Positions 1-8,631 of a stretch of 64,000 nucleotides of DNA are shown in pieces; position 1 is the stretch's first letter, and each line of letters starts with the position of its first letter. The notes under the pieces were generated by a model. It had not been told where the DNA came from, searched no databases, and saw nothing but the letters and a program-made list of their open reading frames with translations. The position numbers and the translations under genes are program-made. Source of the DNA: Roseimicrobium gellanilyticum (GTDB lineage Bacteria; Verrucomicrobiota; Verrucomicrobiia; Verrucomicrobiales; Verrucomicrobiaceae); contig NZ_QNRR01000001.1 of the NCBI RefSeq assembly GCF_003315205.1, forward strand, positions 558,001-622,000, given 5' to 3'.

Positions 1-1318
1 GCCCGCCGCCATGATCGGTGCGGGTGGGTGGACGATCCGGATGCCGGTAGTGCGAAGTGATGACCACCTTCACATAACGGGCATGCACCGGCGGGAAGCT
101 GAAGTCGTGGAAGGGGAATTCCCGCTCCGACTTCCTGATGCGGGGAAGCTGCCCCTGCACCAGCGGGAAGAAGCTCAGGTTATCCAGTGACCCATACGCG
201 GTGAAGGTGTCCGTGCCGCGGTCGCCGATGCCACGATTGTTGGTGTTCTGCATCGCGAGACGCGCGATGGTCTCCGGCTGTAGGAGGTCCACAGTGAATT
301 CACCATCCTGTTCATTCGGCGCGAGCCAGAAGGCCCAGTCACCCGGCACACCCGAGTCATTGAGCCTGCCGTCCGTCAGGCGGTCAGGCGGGAAAATGGA
401 ACCATGCTTCCGCGCGTAGAATCCAGGACTGAAGACAGGCTTTCCCAGCGCGAGATTGTCAGTGTCCGTGCGAGGTGTGACCGTGGGGAGTTGCTTCGCG
501 TGATTCACCAGGAGGATGGGGGACTCATCCAGCGTGGTCAGCAGCGTGGGGTTGCCCTCATCTTGCACGAGCGCGCGGCTCTCGCCCTTCATCAGGCGTG
601 TGGGCGTGGGAGTGGCCAGCACCTCCACTTCACCCGTGAAGACCTCGGTGAGCACCACCGGCTTGTTGCCATCGGAACCCACTGCGAGACCGAATTCCGT
701 GCCCAAATCCACAAAGCGTCCTCCCGGTGTATCCACACGGAACCCCTGCGCCCCCTCGGGTGCGTGCACGGAGACGCGGCCATGCATCATCGTGAGCGTC
801 TCAGCTTCCTTCACGAGAAAGCGACAGGGAGCTTCCAAGGTGGCCGTCGCTCCGGAGGGGAATCGCAGCTTGAGGAAGCCCTGCGCCAGTTCCATCGCCT
901 GGTTCGCTGGCAGCGCTCCCGTTTCAGGAGCGGGTGAGCCTTCCTTCCACTGCACACCACCTGCTTCCACCACGGTCGCGAGGGCCTTCTCGCGCGGTGC
1001 TTGCAGCAGAATCAGGGACACACCTGCAATGAGTGCCACGCCCAGCAGTGCCAGCGAAGCGAGAGAAATGTGAAAGCGCGACGCAGGCTGCGATGTCGTG
1101 TTCCCTGTGACCTCATGCGATGGCTTCACAAAGTCGGGCAGCATCTGCTCCGCAAGCGCATGTCGCGACAGCGCTGCATGAATCGCTGAGACGCTCAAGT
1201 AGCGCGCACGCCGTTCCGCTGATTCCAGCAGGGCTGCATTCAGCTCGGCACGCCCCGCTTCATCCAGCTCGCCTTCGAGCAGACGGTGCAGCAATTTCTC
1301 AAGAGTTTCCTCCGTCAT
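1..1318 (-). CDS. FecR-like anti-sigma/regulator with discoidin-like C-terminus, partial
   Basis: The reading frame starts at ATG 1318 and has no stop before the window edge, so the gene continues to the left (439 codons seen). Residues 1-80 form a Glu/Leu/Ala-rich cytoplasmic region. A single membrane segment lies at about 84-106. A FecR-like extracytoplasmic domain follows, with the typical TPGG...VDLGTEF stretch at about 197-209. From about residue 295 the sequence resembles a discoidin (F5/8 type C) carbohydrate-binding fold (LALGKPVF, RLTDG, HARYVKVVI). The start overlaps the stop of the upstream ECF sigma gene by ATGA, so the two are translationally coupled. By family knowledge, FecR-like proteins of this type modulate the partner sigma factor. 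The discoidin part suggests glycan sensing at the cell surface (inference). Confidence 0.8.
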   Translation of the reverse strand, partial: MTEETLEKLLHRLLEGELDEAGRAELNAALLESAERRARYLSVSAIHAALSRHALAEQMLPDFVKPSHEVTGNTTSQPASRFHISLASLALLGVALIAGVSLILLQAPREKALATVVEAGGVQWKEGSPAPETGALPANQAMELAQGFLKLRFPSGATATLEAPCRFLVKEAETLTMMHGRVSVHAPEGAQGFRVDTPGGRFVDLGTEFGLAVGSDGNKPVVLTEVFTGEVEVLATPTPTRLMKGESRALVQDEGNPTLLTTLDESPILLVNHAKQLPTVTPRTDTDNLALGKPVFSPGFYARKHGSIFPPDRLTDGRLNDSGVPGDWAFWLAPNEQDGEFTVDLLQPETIARLAMQNTNNRGIGDRGTDTFTAYGSLDNLSFFPLVQGQLPRIRKSEREFPFHDFSFPPVHARYVKVVITSHYRHPDRPPTRTDHGGG

Positions 1319-1848
1319 ATCATCGCCAGCTTTTGTTGGATGCACTTCTCCAGCAGCTTCCGGATGCGCATGAGGGTGAGCGAAATTGCCGTGGGACTTT
1401 TCCCATGTTGGTCAGCCAGCGCCTGCACCGAGCCACCGCGTTCATAACGTGCGAGGATGAGCTTGTGCTGGTCGGCGGGCAGGGCACTGAGACACTCCAT
1501 GAGCGCTGGCTCCAGTGGAGGTTGGGCCGTCAACATCGCAGCTTGTTCCTGGGCGAGAAGGTCGACCAGCGAATCGTCAAACACATGCCGATCCCGTCCG
1601 TGATCCCGCCGCGCAGCCTGCACCTGGTGCCAGGCAACCGTCATGGCCCACGGCAGGAAGGGGCGTGCGTGGTCATACTCATCCGCCTTCCGCCACAGCA
1701 CAAGATTGGTCTCCTGCAGCACGTCGTCCGCGAGGGAGATGTTCGGGATGAGGGAGACGATGTAGCGATGCAGCACGGCCTGATGACCGGTGATCAGGCT
1801 GATCATCCGGTCTTCTTCGGGGCTGCGGCTGTCCATTCGGTGCGCCAT
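1315..1848 (-). CDS. ECF RNA polymerase sigma factor (Rhodopirellula/Verrucomicrobium type)
   Basis: This 177-residue protein has sigma-70 region 2 at about residues 15-80 (ADDVLQETNLVLWRK, then PFLPWAMTVAW) and region 4 at about 120-170 (ALPADQHKLI, then a helix-turn-helix with SVQALADQHGKS). It directs transcription of a small regulon, probably under control of the FecR-like protein encoded immediately downstream with an ATGA overlap. The wording of regions 2 and 4 matches the sigma family found in Planctomycetes and Verrucomicrobia (TIGR02989, from memory). No clear Shine-Dalgarno sequence precedes ATG 1848. A second in-frame ATG four codons later is equally possible. Confidence 0.88.
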   Translation of the reverse strand: MAHRMDSRSPEEDRMISLITGHQAVLHRYIVSLIPNISLADDVLQETNLVLWRKADEYDHARPFLPWAMTVAWHQVQAARRDHGRDRHVFDDSLVDLLAQEQAAMLTAQPPLEPALMECLSALPADQHKLILARYERGGSVQALADQHGKSPTAISLTLMRIRKLLEKCIQQKLAMI

Positions 1849-1910
1849 GGTTGTTAGGTGTTACCAGAAGGCGCCCGAATCTTTCTGACAAAAGTCTGGA
1901 GGCAGCAGAA

Positions 1911-3389
1911 TTATTCTGCCGGCTTTGGTTTTGGAGGCGGATTCCTCCACACGTGCATGACAGCATAGCTGCGCCACGGGCGCCACGCCTGGGAGAGATC
2001 CTCAGCCTCCTTCGCGCTCACGCCACCGAGGTTGTTGCGCACGGCGATGTCCTCCTTGGGAAAAGCATCCGGCCACCGCAGGGCCCGCATGGCAATGTAG
2101 TGTGCCGTCCATGGGCCGATGCCGGGCAGGGCCACGAGCTGCGCGATGGCCGTGTCCGGATTGGCGCCCGCATCCAGCTTCACGACGCCGGAGTGAAAGG
2201 CTTGGGCGAGTGCGATGATGGTCTTCGAGCGAGCGCTCACGATGCCGAGTGTTGCCACATCATCCACACTGGCCCGGGCGACCCGACTTGCGAGCGGGGA
2301 GAGCCGGCTGAGTTCGGGGAATGGCGTCTCGAATTTCTCTCCGAAAGCGTCTGCAAACCGGCACGCGATCGTAGTGGCCGCCTTCACGGTGATCTGCTGC
2401 CCGAGAATCGCACGGATCACCATTTCAAATCCATCGAAGGCACCCGGCACACGCAGCCCCGGATTCTTTTTCACGGCCGCCTTCAGTGTTTTATCGCGCA
2501 TCAAATGCGCGGCGATGAGATCTGGACGAGCGGTAAGGTCAAAGAGGTTGCGCAGTCGGCCAAGCAAGGTTGGCAACACCGGCGCGAGTGAGTGGGTGAA
2601 TTCCACCATGAGCGCGTGCTTCTCCGCCGCGTGCGTCACTTTGAGCCAGCCTGTGTGTTTTCCCAGTCGCACTGTGCGCGCATAGCTGTCACTGGTGTCC
2701 AGTTCCACGTCCTTAATCATGCGCGCCTTCAAGAATTCCAGGATGCCATCCCAATCATACGGCGGGCGATAGTTCAGCTGCAGCGTCGAGGTGCCTGCAG
2801 CATCAATGGCGGTCTGATGTTCCTCATTCGCCGCCTCTTTACGCAACCGCGTGGGAGGCATGCGGTACTGTGAGCTGAAAGCATCGTTGAACCGTCGTAG
2901 GCTGGAGAAGCCACTGGCAAAGGCGATTTCCGTCACGGGCAGTTTCGTTTCCGTGAGCAATTGTTTGGCCAGCAGCAGGCGGCGCGTTTGCAGCAGTTCG
3001 ATCGGAGAGACGCCCAATTCTTTTTGAACGATGCGCCGCAATTGACGCGAGCTGATTTCAAACTGCGCGGCGATCTCCTCCAGGCCCGTGCCGTCCTCCA
3101 GCATGCCTTCATCGATGCGATGCGAGATCTGGTGCGCAATGCGATGTGCATTGTCCACTGGCGCATGGCCCGGCGCCAGTTCGGGACGGCAACGTAAACA
3201 CGGCCGGAACGATGCTTTCTCTGCGGCCTCCGCGCTGTCAAAGAAGCGACAGTTCTTCAGCTGAGGCGTTTTCACCGGGCAGATGGGCCGGCAGTAGATG
3301 CCCGTCGAGGTCACGCCGACATAAAAGACTCCGTCAAAACGCGGGTCATGGGACTTCAGGGCACTGTAGGCAGCTTTGGGATCAATCAT
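1911..3389 (-). CDS. Ada-type Zn/AraC regulator fused to AlkA 3-methyladenine DNA glycosylase
   Basis: A 492-residue bifunctional protein for alkylation damage. Residues 1-75 are the Ada N-terminal zinc domain with Cys33, Cys37, Cys64 and Cys67. These have exactly the spacing of E. coli Ada Cys38/42/69/72, where the first Cys accepts methyl from phosphotriesters. An AraC helix-turn-helix region follows at about 95-185 (GVSPIELLQTRRLLLAKQLL; GFSSLRRFNDAF). The rest is AlkA: the AlkA N-domain and a helix-hairpin-helix (LPGIGPWTAHYIAMRAL) with the catalytic Asp at residue 447 (FPKEDIAVR). An upstream in-frame ATG at 3434 would add 15 residues. I prefer 3389 because the Ada domain conventionally begins near MIDPKAAY. 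The gene is divergent from ogt across an inverted repeat. E. coli has this O6-methyltransferase domain inside Ada; here it is the separate ogt gene. Confidence 0.9.
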   Translation of the reverse strand: MIDPKAAYSALKSHDPRFDGVFYVGVTSTGIYCRPICPVKTPQLKNCRFFDSAEAAEKASFRPCLRCRPELAPGHAPVDNAHRIAHQISHRIDEGMLEDGTGLEEIAAQFEISSRQLRRIVQKELGVSPIELLQTRRLLLAKQLLTETKLPVTEIAFASGFSSLRRFNDAFSSQYRMPPTRLRKEAANEEHQTAIDAAGTSTLQLNYRPPYDWDGILEFLKARMIKDVELDTSDSYARTVRLGKHTGWLKVTHAAEKHALMVEFTHSLAPVLPTLLGRLRNLFDLTARPDLIAAHLMRDKTLKAAVKKNPGLRVPGAFDGFEMVIRAILGQQITVKAATTIACRFADAFGEKFETPFPELSRLSPLASRVARASVDDVATLGIVSARSKTIIALAQAFHSGVVKLDAGANPDTAIAQLVALPGIGPWTAHYIAMRALRWPDAFPKEDIAVRNNLGGVSAKEAEDLSQAWRPWRSYAVMHVWRNPPPKPKPAE

Positions 3390-3439
3390 GGTGCTCGGGT
3401 GGGTTTGTGATACCAATGCTAAGCGCCCGGCCACTCTTT

Positions 3440-3497
3440 CGCTGGCCGTTTTCGGACATCACCACAATATCATACTCATGTCCGAATACGGCCAGCG
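3440..3497. promoter_or_regulatory. Inverted repeat between divergent ada-alkA and ogt, candidate operator
   Basis: Two 20-bp arms (3440-3459 and 3478-3497) are reverse complements with one mismatch, separated by 18 bp. They lie in the divergent intergenic region between two alkylation-repair genes. One of those genes encodes an Ada/AraC-type activator, so a shared operator is the natural reading. A cruciform or dispersed repeat is the alternative. Confidence 0.5.
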
Positions 3498-3549
3498 CCT
3501 TTCATGAGATGGGTCATCTTACCCCAATAGAAACAACCGCAGAAGACCC

Positions 3550-4035
3550 ATGACCTATTCCTACAAAACCATGAAGACCCCGGTGGGAGAGCTGAAAATT
3601 GTGGCCAGTGACCGCGGCCTGGCCGCCGTCCTCTGGGAGAACGACGACCCCAAGCGTGTGCGCCTCTCTCCCATGGTGGCAAACAAAAACCACCCCGTTC
3701 TCCTCGAAGCCGAACGCCAGCTCCGCGACTACTTCGCGGGCAAGCTGAAGAAATTCTCCCTGAAGTTTGATCCCGTGGGGACGGACTTCCAGAAGGATGT
3801 CTGGAACGCTCTCTCCACCATCCCCTTCGGCCAGACCCGCAGCTACGCGCAGATCGCAACCCAAGTCGGTCGCCCCAAAGCCGTCCGCGCCGTCGGTGCT
3901 GCGAACGGTAAGAATCCCATCTCCATCATCGTCCCCTGCCACCGTGTCATCGGCTCCAATGGCAAGCTGACGGGGTTTGCGGGGGGGTTGGAGGTGAAGG
4001 AAGTGTTGCTGAATCTGGAGTCTGGAAAACAGTAG
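3550..4035 (+). CDS. ogt: Methylated-DNA--protein-cysteine S-methyltransferase
   Basis: This 161-residue suicide enzyme removes O6-methyl groups from guanine by transfer to its own cysteine. The active-site motif PCHRV is present with Cys130, preceded by the DNA-binding helix region (SYAQIATQVGRPKAVRAVG) and followed by GFAGGLEVK. The length is normal for stand-alone Ogt/Ada-C proteins. It starts at ATG 3550 and is divergent from the ada-alkA fusion, so both genes are likely induced by the same methylation signal through the intergenic inverted repeat (inference). Confidence 0.95.
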   Translation: MTYSYKTMKTPVGELKIVASDRGLAAVLWENDDPKRVRLSPMVANKNHPVLLEAERQLRDYFAGKLKKFSLKFDPVGTDFQKDVWNALSTIPFGQTRSYAQIATQVGRPKAVRAVGAANGKNPISIIVPCHRVIGSNGKLTGFAGGLEVKEVLLNLESGKQ

Positions 4036-4101
4036 TTGCTCAGGATACTGGTTCCTTTCATAGAATAGGCAACGTCCCTGATTGCATGCGTGTAACCGAT
4101 G

Positions 4102-5106
4102 TTATGAGGATTCGCGAGGACCGAAGAAGCGGTCGCCATTGAAGTGAATCATGTGGTCAGGTTCTTCGGCAATCCACACGTCTGTTTCCCAAGCAATATC
4201 TGGTGCGAATTTTCGGAATGTTGTTCGGTCTAGGAACGCCGTTACGAAGACCCGCGGGACATTGCATTCTTTGCAGAGCTCATTCAAGGAGACGAGACGC
4301 TCCGGCGAGATTGGGCCAAAACTGTGGACGGCTTCGATCAGAAACAACCATTTGCGGTGTGAATCTAGAAGTACAACGTCCGGAAGACTCTTGGCGACAT
4401 TAAGTTCGATTCCAATGCTGGCCAATGTTGTCGCCTCCATGTACAGCTCTTTGTTTTCGGCATCGCCTAGATAGAGCACCGTGGTATTTGGGGCGAATCT
4501 CGGTCGAAATTGCTCTATGATGCTGCGCTGTAACGCGTTGTGGCTGCCGGGCCCTAATTTAAGTTCTGAACCATTTGGCAGCACTAGTGGCATTGCCATG
4601 ACACTTTGCTTGGCAAAGACGCTGTCAGACAAGTGAGGCCGCGTCGCCATGAACTGCGCTGCCTTTTTTCCCCAGCCTTCCTGCCCGTAGAGATTGATGA
4701 TTGCACTGTGTTCTGGACTGAGTCCATAACCGCGTGTGGGATCGTTGGCAGCAGCCCCTGGGTTGCCGGCGCTCTGCTGAATTACTCCTGCCAAAACGGC
4801 AAACTTGAGGTGTTTGCGTCGGATGTCATCATAGGAACCACGAGAAACCTGTTCTCCGAAGTGCTTGTTGATGAAGTCGATAATCTCGCGCGTACGCAGT
4901 GGAGGAGACGGATGACTGCCCGCAGACGACCAGTCTGCCGAGTGGGTGACTCCCGCTACGGCAAGGAAACACATGGATGCCATATCGCGGCGACGATCAG
5001 TGAGTCCTGCCAAGGGAACTCCGAATCCCTGCAAGATTTCGATTCCTTCGTTGATCAATCGCCGGACGGCTGGGCGCTTTTTAGCAGCCTGTTTCTTGAG
5101 AGCCAT
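4102..5106 (-). CDS. BsuBI/PstI-family type II restriction endonuclease
   Basis: A 334-residue protein recognised from the conserved C-terminal half of BsuBI/PstI-type enzymes. Key blocks are HNALQRSIIEQFRPRF at about 190, LPDVVLLDSHRKWLFLIEAV at about 240, and FVTAFLDRTTFRKF leading to WETDVWIAEEPDHMIHFNG near the end. The N-terminal half (about 1-130) is a winged-helix-like region. PstI and BsuBI cut CTGCAG by family knowledge; the specificity here is not proven. The gene starts 3 nt after the methyltransferase stop, so modification is translated first. By eye the pair looks less GC-rich than flanking metabolic genes, which fits acquisition by transfer. Confidence 0.9.
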   Translation of the reverse strand: MALKKQAAKKRPAVRRLINEGIEILQGFGVPLAGLTDRRRDMASMCFLAVAGVTHSADWSSAGSHPSPPLRTREIIDFINKHFGEQVSRGSYDDIRRKHLKFAVLAGVIQQSAGNPGAAANDPTRGYGLSPEHSAIINLYGQEGWGKKAAQFMATRPHLSDSVFAKQSVMAMPLVLPNGSELKLGPGSHNALQRSIIEQFRPRFAPNTTVLYLGDAENKELYMEATTLASIGIELNVAKSLPDVVLLDSHRKWLFLIEAVHSFGPISPERLVSLNELCKECNVPRVFVTAFLDRTTFRKFAPDIAWETDVWIAEEPDHMIHFNGDRFFGPRESS

Positions 5107-5109
5107 AGT

Positions 5110-6099
5110 TTAACAGCTAGCCACTTCTCGAGTCCCGCTACGACGAACTGGCACCGAGAGATGCTTTACAACACTTTGAGCGAGAGCATAGGCGAACATC
5201 GGAGGGACTGCATTGCCAATTTGATTAAATGCGCTGCCTTCTGCACCTGCAAACTGGAAGTGGTCCGGGAAACTTTGTAGGCGTGCGGCTTCACGAACAA
5301 GCAGCCGACGGCGACGACCATCAGGCAACTTTATACGCTGCATGTCACCCGTTGCACCTGCTAGATTGCGGCATGTCAATGTGCGCGCGGGTTGATCGAG
5401 ATGGAGGTCTCGAGGCTTCACACAACATGACGCTTTTTCGTAATTGGCAACATACCGATCCATGCTGGGAGTGAGAAACTTTGATTCCGGAGGGGTGAGG
5501 AAGAGCATGTCCTCCAATGCCTGACCGGCTGTCCACTGAATTGGGCTCACTCTCGGGAAAACAAATCCGCCTGAGTGGCCGACCACGACAAGCCGCTCTC
5601 GCTTCTGCGGAACCCCATAATACAGCGTGCTCATCAGACGGGCCTCGACTTGATACCCAAGAGACCTGAGCTCTACAAGTATCTCATCAAGATACCACTT
5701 GTTGCCGTACATCATTCCCCGAACGTTTTCGAACATCCAGAGGCGAGGGCGGAGTCGTTTCACGGCCGAGATAAATGTTGGAAAGCCGTCGCGTGAATCA
5801 TGAAGACCATTTTGATGGCCTCCAACTGAAAAGGGCTGGCAAGGAGGACCACCAATCACGACGTCACAAGGTGGCAGGTCGCTTTCGGGCGTAAGAAATG
5901 TTTCGACACATTCTCCGGTGAGATTCTTGCGATAGGTAGCACACGCATCCCTGTCTTTTTCGAATCCTATCGTCGTAATCCCCGCAGCTTCAAAGCCTAG
6001 TGCCAGTCCCCCACATCCGGCGAAGAGGTCGACAGCCATGAATTTGGCCTTTCGCCTCGGCACCAGTGTCGCGTTGATGATTTCGGGATATGAGGGCAC
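5110..6099 (-). CDS. DNA (cytosine-5-)-methyltransferase
   Basis: A 329-residue m5C methyltransferase that protects host DNA from the adjacent restriction enzyme. All main motifs are visible in canonical order: motif I DLFAGCGG at about 24-31, catalytic motif IV GGPPCQPFS with Cys87, motif VI MFENVRG, motif VIII QKRERLVVV, a target-recognition region at about 190-255, motif IX REAARLQSFP and motif X QIGNAVPP. The start appears to be GTG 6099; ATG at residue 21 would remove sequence before motif I. No controller (C) protein gene was seen beside it. Pairing with a BsuBI/PstI-type nuclease is notable because M.PstI and M.BsuBI are N6-adenine enzymes. Confidence 0.93.
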   Translation of the reverse strand: MPSYPEIINATLVPRRKAKFMAVDLFAGCGGLALGFEAAGITTIGFEKDRDACATYRKNLTGECVETFLTPESDLPPCDVVIGGPPCQPFSVGGHQNGLHDSRDGFPTFISAVKRLRPRLWMFENVRGMMYGNKWYLDEILVELRSLGYQVEARLMSTLYYGVPQKRERLVVVGHSGGFVFPRVSPIQWTAGQALEDMLFLTPPESKFLTPSMDRYVANYEKASCCVKPRDLHLDQPARTLTCRNLAGATGDMQRIKLPDGRRRRLLVREAARLQSFPDHFQFAGAEGSAFNQIGNAVPPMFAYALAQSVVKHLSVPVRRSGTREVASC

Positions 6100-6194
6100 G
6101 GGCTCTTTTAGATCAGAGTTCCGACCGAGGCAAGCTGTTCATACGCTCACTATCAATTTTCTGCGATGGTGCAGGTGATTTTTTCACCCCTCCC

Positions 6195-7235
6195 CTACAA
6201 CCTCCTCAACCCGTCCTCCGTCATCGGCGTCGGGATCTGCTCATCGATTTCATCAATCCGCCCTAACGTCTCCGTATCCAGCACCAAATTCGCAGCCTTC
6301 AGACTCTCCTCAAGCTGGGCCACCGTCGTCGCACCAATGATCGTGGAGGCCACGAAGTCATGCTGTTTGCTCCAGGCAACAGCCAGCGTGGTGACGCTGA
6401 TACCGAGATCCTGTGCAATCACTTGAAGACGCTTCGTCGTTTCCAGTGAGCGCTCGTTCACGAACCGCGCCGCCATGCGTTTCTGACGTGGGCCACCATT
6501 CACAAAGTAGTCGCTGAAGCGCGCACCAGTCGGCAGGGCACCATCATTGTACTTCCCAGTGAGCACGCCACCGCCGAGGGGTGAGTAAGGGAGGAGGCTT
6601 ACGCCTTCCTTGCGGCAGACCTGCGCGAGCTCGCTTTCGCAACGGCGGTTGATAAGCGAGAAGTTATTCTGCACCGTGTCGTAGCGTTGCAGCTTGTGCT
6701 TCTCCGCCTCCCAGAGATTCTTCATCAGCCCCCAGCTCGTTTCATTGCTGCAGCCGATGGCTCGTACCTTGCCTTGGTCGACCAGTTCAGTCAGGGCGCT
6801 GAGCGTTTCATCCTGCCGCATGCCGTGATCCGGCCAGTGAGTCTGGTACAGGTCGATGTAGTCTGTCTTGAGCCGCTTCAGGCTGTCTTCACAGGCCTGG
6901 TGAATCTGCCGGCGATCCAGCGCGGTGAAGCCTCCGCGAATGGGCGGGCGGAACCAACCATGGCCGGGACCCGTGACCTTGGTCGCCAGGATGATCTCGC
7001 CACGCTTCTGCCCCTTCAGCCACTTGCCGACAATTTCCTCCGTCACGCCGAACTTCTCCGCACTGGGCGGCACTGGGTACATCTCCGCCGTGTCGAAGAA
7101 GTCGATCCCCGCCTCCAAGGCGCGGTCCATGATGGCAAAGGAAGTCTTCTCATCCGCCTGCAGGCCGAAGGTCATCGTACCCATGCAGATGTCCGTCACT
7201 ACAATCCCACTGCGCCCAAGTCGTTTCCGGTTCAT
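6195..7235 (-). CDS. Aldo/keto reductase (Tas-like)
   Basis: A 346-residue NADPH-dependent oxidoreductase of the aldo/keto reductase superfamily with a single TIM barrel. The catalytic tetrad is readable: Asp and Tyr in [11 protein letters not shown], Lys in LATKVTG and His in QTHWPD. The cofactor-binding end is seen in [16 protein letters not shown]. Substrate cannot be told from sequence. It starts at ATG 7235 with no operon partner; the restriction-modification genes lie downstream on the same strand after about 95 bp. Confidence 0.93.
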   Translation of the reverse strand: MNRKRLGRSGIVVTDICMGTMTFGLQADEKTSFAIMDRALEAGIDFFDTAEMYPVPPSAEKFGVTEEIVGKWLKGQKRGEIILATKVTGPGHGWFRPPIRGGFTALDRRQIHQACEDSLKRLKTDYIDLYQTHWPDHGMRQDETLSALTELVDQGKVRAIGCSNETSWGLMKNLWEAEKHKLQRYDTVQNNFSLINRRCESELAQVCRKEGVSLLPYSPLGGGVLTGKYNDGALPTGARFSDYFVNGGPRQKRMAARFVNERSLETTKRLQVIAQDLGISVTTLAVAWSKQHDFVASTIIGATTVAQLEESLKAANLVLDTETLGRIDEIDEQIPTPMTEDGLRRL

Positions 7236-7489
7236 GAAGGCACCCTAGGACGGGCCGTGGTGTGCGCAAGTCACGAGAGGGACCCCGTCTCGTAAGCGGT
7301 GCCTCAAGCTCCAAGCCTCTAACCTTGTTCCAGCCCATATCGTCCATCTGACCCGGCAACATCCGGCAGGCTGGCAATACACTTCCTGCTGGTCGGCGAA
7401 ACACGACCCCGGTTAGGCTCGTTCCCGTCACCGCTTCGCAATTTGGGATCAGTCAGTATCAGGACATCGCATTTTCGCTCTTCCTCACT

Positions 7490-8620
7490 ATGAACTCATC
7501 TACGCATCTCTTTCCGCGGCGCCTCACAAGGCGCGACTTCCTCACCATGTCTGGCGCTGCTGCCGCCACTTTGTTGCCTGGCGCCTCCGCGCTCGCGGCG
7601 GCCGCCGCTGCCGGTCCGGTGAAAATCGGTGAAGGCAAGTGGACCTACACCCTGGATGAGGCCTGGGGTGCTCTGCCTGCGGGAATGAAGTACGGCTTCG
7701 GTTGCGGCATCGCGGTGGACTCGAAAGATCGCGTGTACGTCACCTCTCGCAGCACGAATCCCTGCGTCGCCATCTTCGGCGCGGATGGGAAGCTGGAGGA
7801 AACCTGGAGCAAGGACTTCGGTGATGGCGTGGGCTACACCCCAGAGCAAGTCAGTGCCACCGCGCACTGCATCTACCTGAGCAAGGAAGGTGACCAGGAG
7901 TTCCTCTACTTCACGGAGAACGTCGGCAAGGATGCCTCCGGCCAGCCCACCCTTGGCAAGCGTGTGTACAAGACCGACCTCAAGGGCAAGGTGCTCTACA
8001 CCATCGGCAATGTGGATAAGGAGGACTCCACTCATCAGAAGTTCACCTGGACGAACCCCACCGACGTGGCGGTGGCGCCGAACGGTGACATCTACATCGT
8101 AGACGGCTACGGCAGCCAGATCGTGAGCCGTTTCGACAAGAACTTCAAGCACCTCAAGACCATCGGCGGTCGCGCGCCGAAGGATGCGGTGAAGGGTCCC
8201 AAGGCGCCGAATGGCACCTTCAACACCTGCCACGGCGTGTGGATCAACACCCTGAAGGGCGAGCCTGAGGTCTACATCGCCGATCGTGCGAATGGCCGTT
8301 ACGAGGTCTTCGACATGGATCTCCAGTACAAGCGCACCATCAGCGGTGACTTCGTGCGGAATCCCTGCTGCTTTTACCAGGCCCACGGCCATCTCTACGT
8401 ACCGGACCTTGGCTCCCTCGTCGCGATCCTCGACAAGGATGACAAATGTGTCGCCAAGCTCGGCGATGGCAGGGGCCAAAAGAAGGAAGAATTCGAGGCC
8501 GGCCAGAAAGACAAGTTCACCACGCCCCACGCCCTTACCGTGGACTCGAAGGGCAGTCTGTATGTCCTGGAATGGGTGCCCTACGGTCGCGTGCGGAAGT
8601 TCACGCATACCCCCGCCTGA
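7490..8620 (+). CDS. Tat-exported NHL-repeat (six-bladed beta-propeller) protein
   Basis: A 376-residue protein with a twin-arginine signal (TRRDFLTMSG at 13-22, then an Ala-rich hydrophobic stretch to about residue 42), so it is exported folded. The mature part is an NHL/SMP-30-like propeller. Recurring blades include CGIAVDSKDRVYVTSR, DVAVAPNGDIYIVDGYG, and ALTVDSKGSLYVLEWVPYGR at the end. Substrate or binding partner is unknown; such proteins in Planctomycetes and Verrucomicrobia are generally annotated only as NHL-repeat proteins. It stands alone, followed by a palindromic element before serS. Confidence 0.85.
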   Translation: MNSSTHLFPRRLTRRDFLTMSGAAAATLLPGASALAAAAAAGPVKIGEGKWTYTLDEAWGALPAGMKYGFGCGIAVDSKDRVYVTSRSTNPCVAIFGADGKLEETWSKDFGDGVGYTPEQVSATAHCIYLSKEGDQEFLYFTENVGKDASGQPTLGKRVYKTDLKGKVLYTIGNVDKEDSTHQKFTWTNPTDVAVAPNGDIYIVDGYGSQIVSRFDKNFKHLKTIGGRAPKDAVKGPKAPNGTFNTCHGVWINTLKGEPEVYIADRANGRYEVFDMDLQYKRTISGDFVRNPCCFYQAHGHLYVPDLGSLVAILDKDDKCVAKLGDGRGQKKEEFEAGQKDKFTTPHALTVDSKGSLYVLEWVPYGRVRKFTHTPA

Positions 8621-8631
8621 GATAGGCATAG

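Noticed and set aside
404-937. Plus-strand frames over the left edge (also 516-1073 and 1120-1857)
   Set aside because: The minus-strand frame encodes clear FecR and sigma-factor motifs. The plus frames are shadows.
4102-6099. Assigning CTGCAG specificity to the restriction-modification pair
   Set aside because: The nuclease family includes PstI, but the partner methyltransferase is of a different chemistry, and CTGCAG sites do occur in the window, so the target cannot be deduced.
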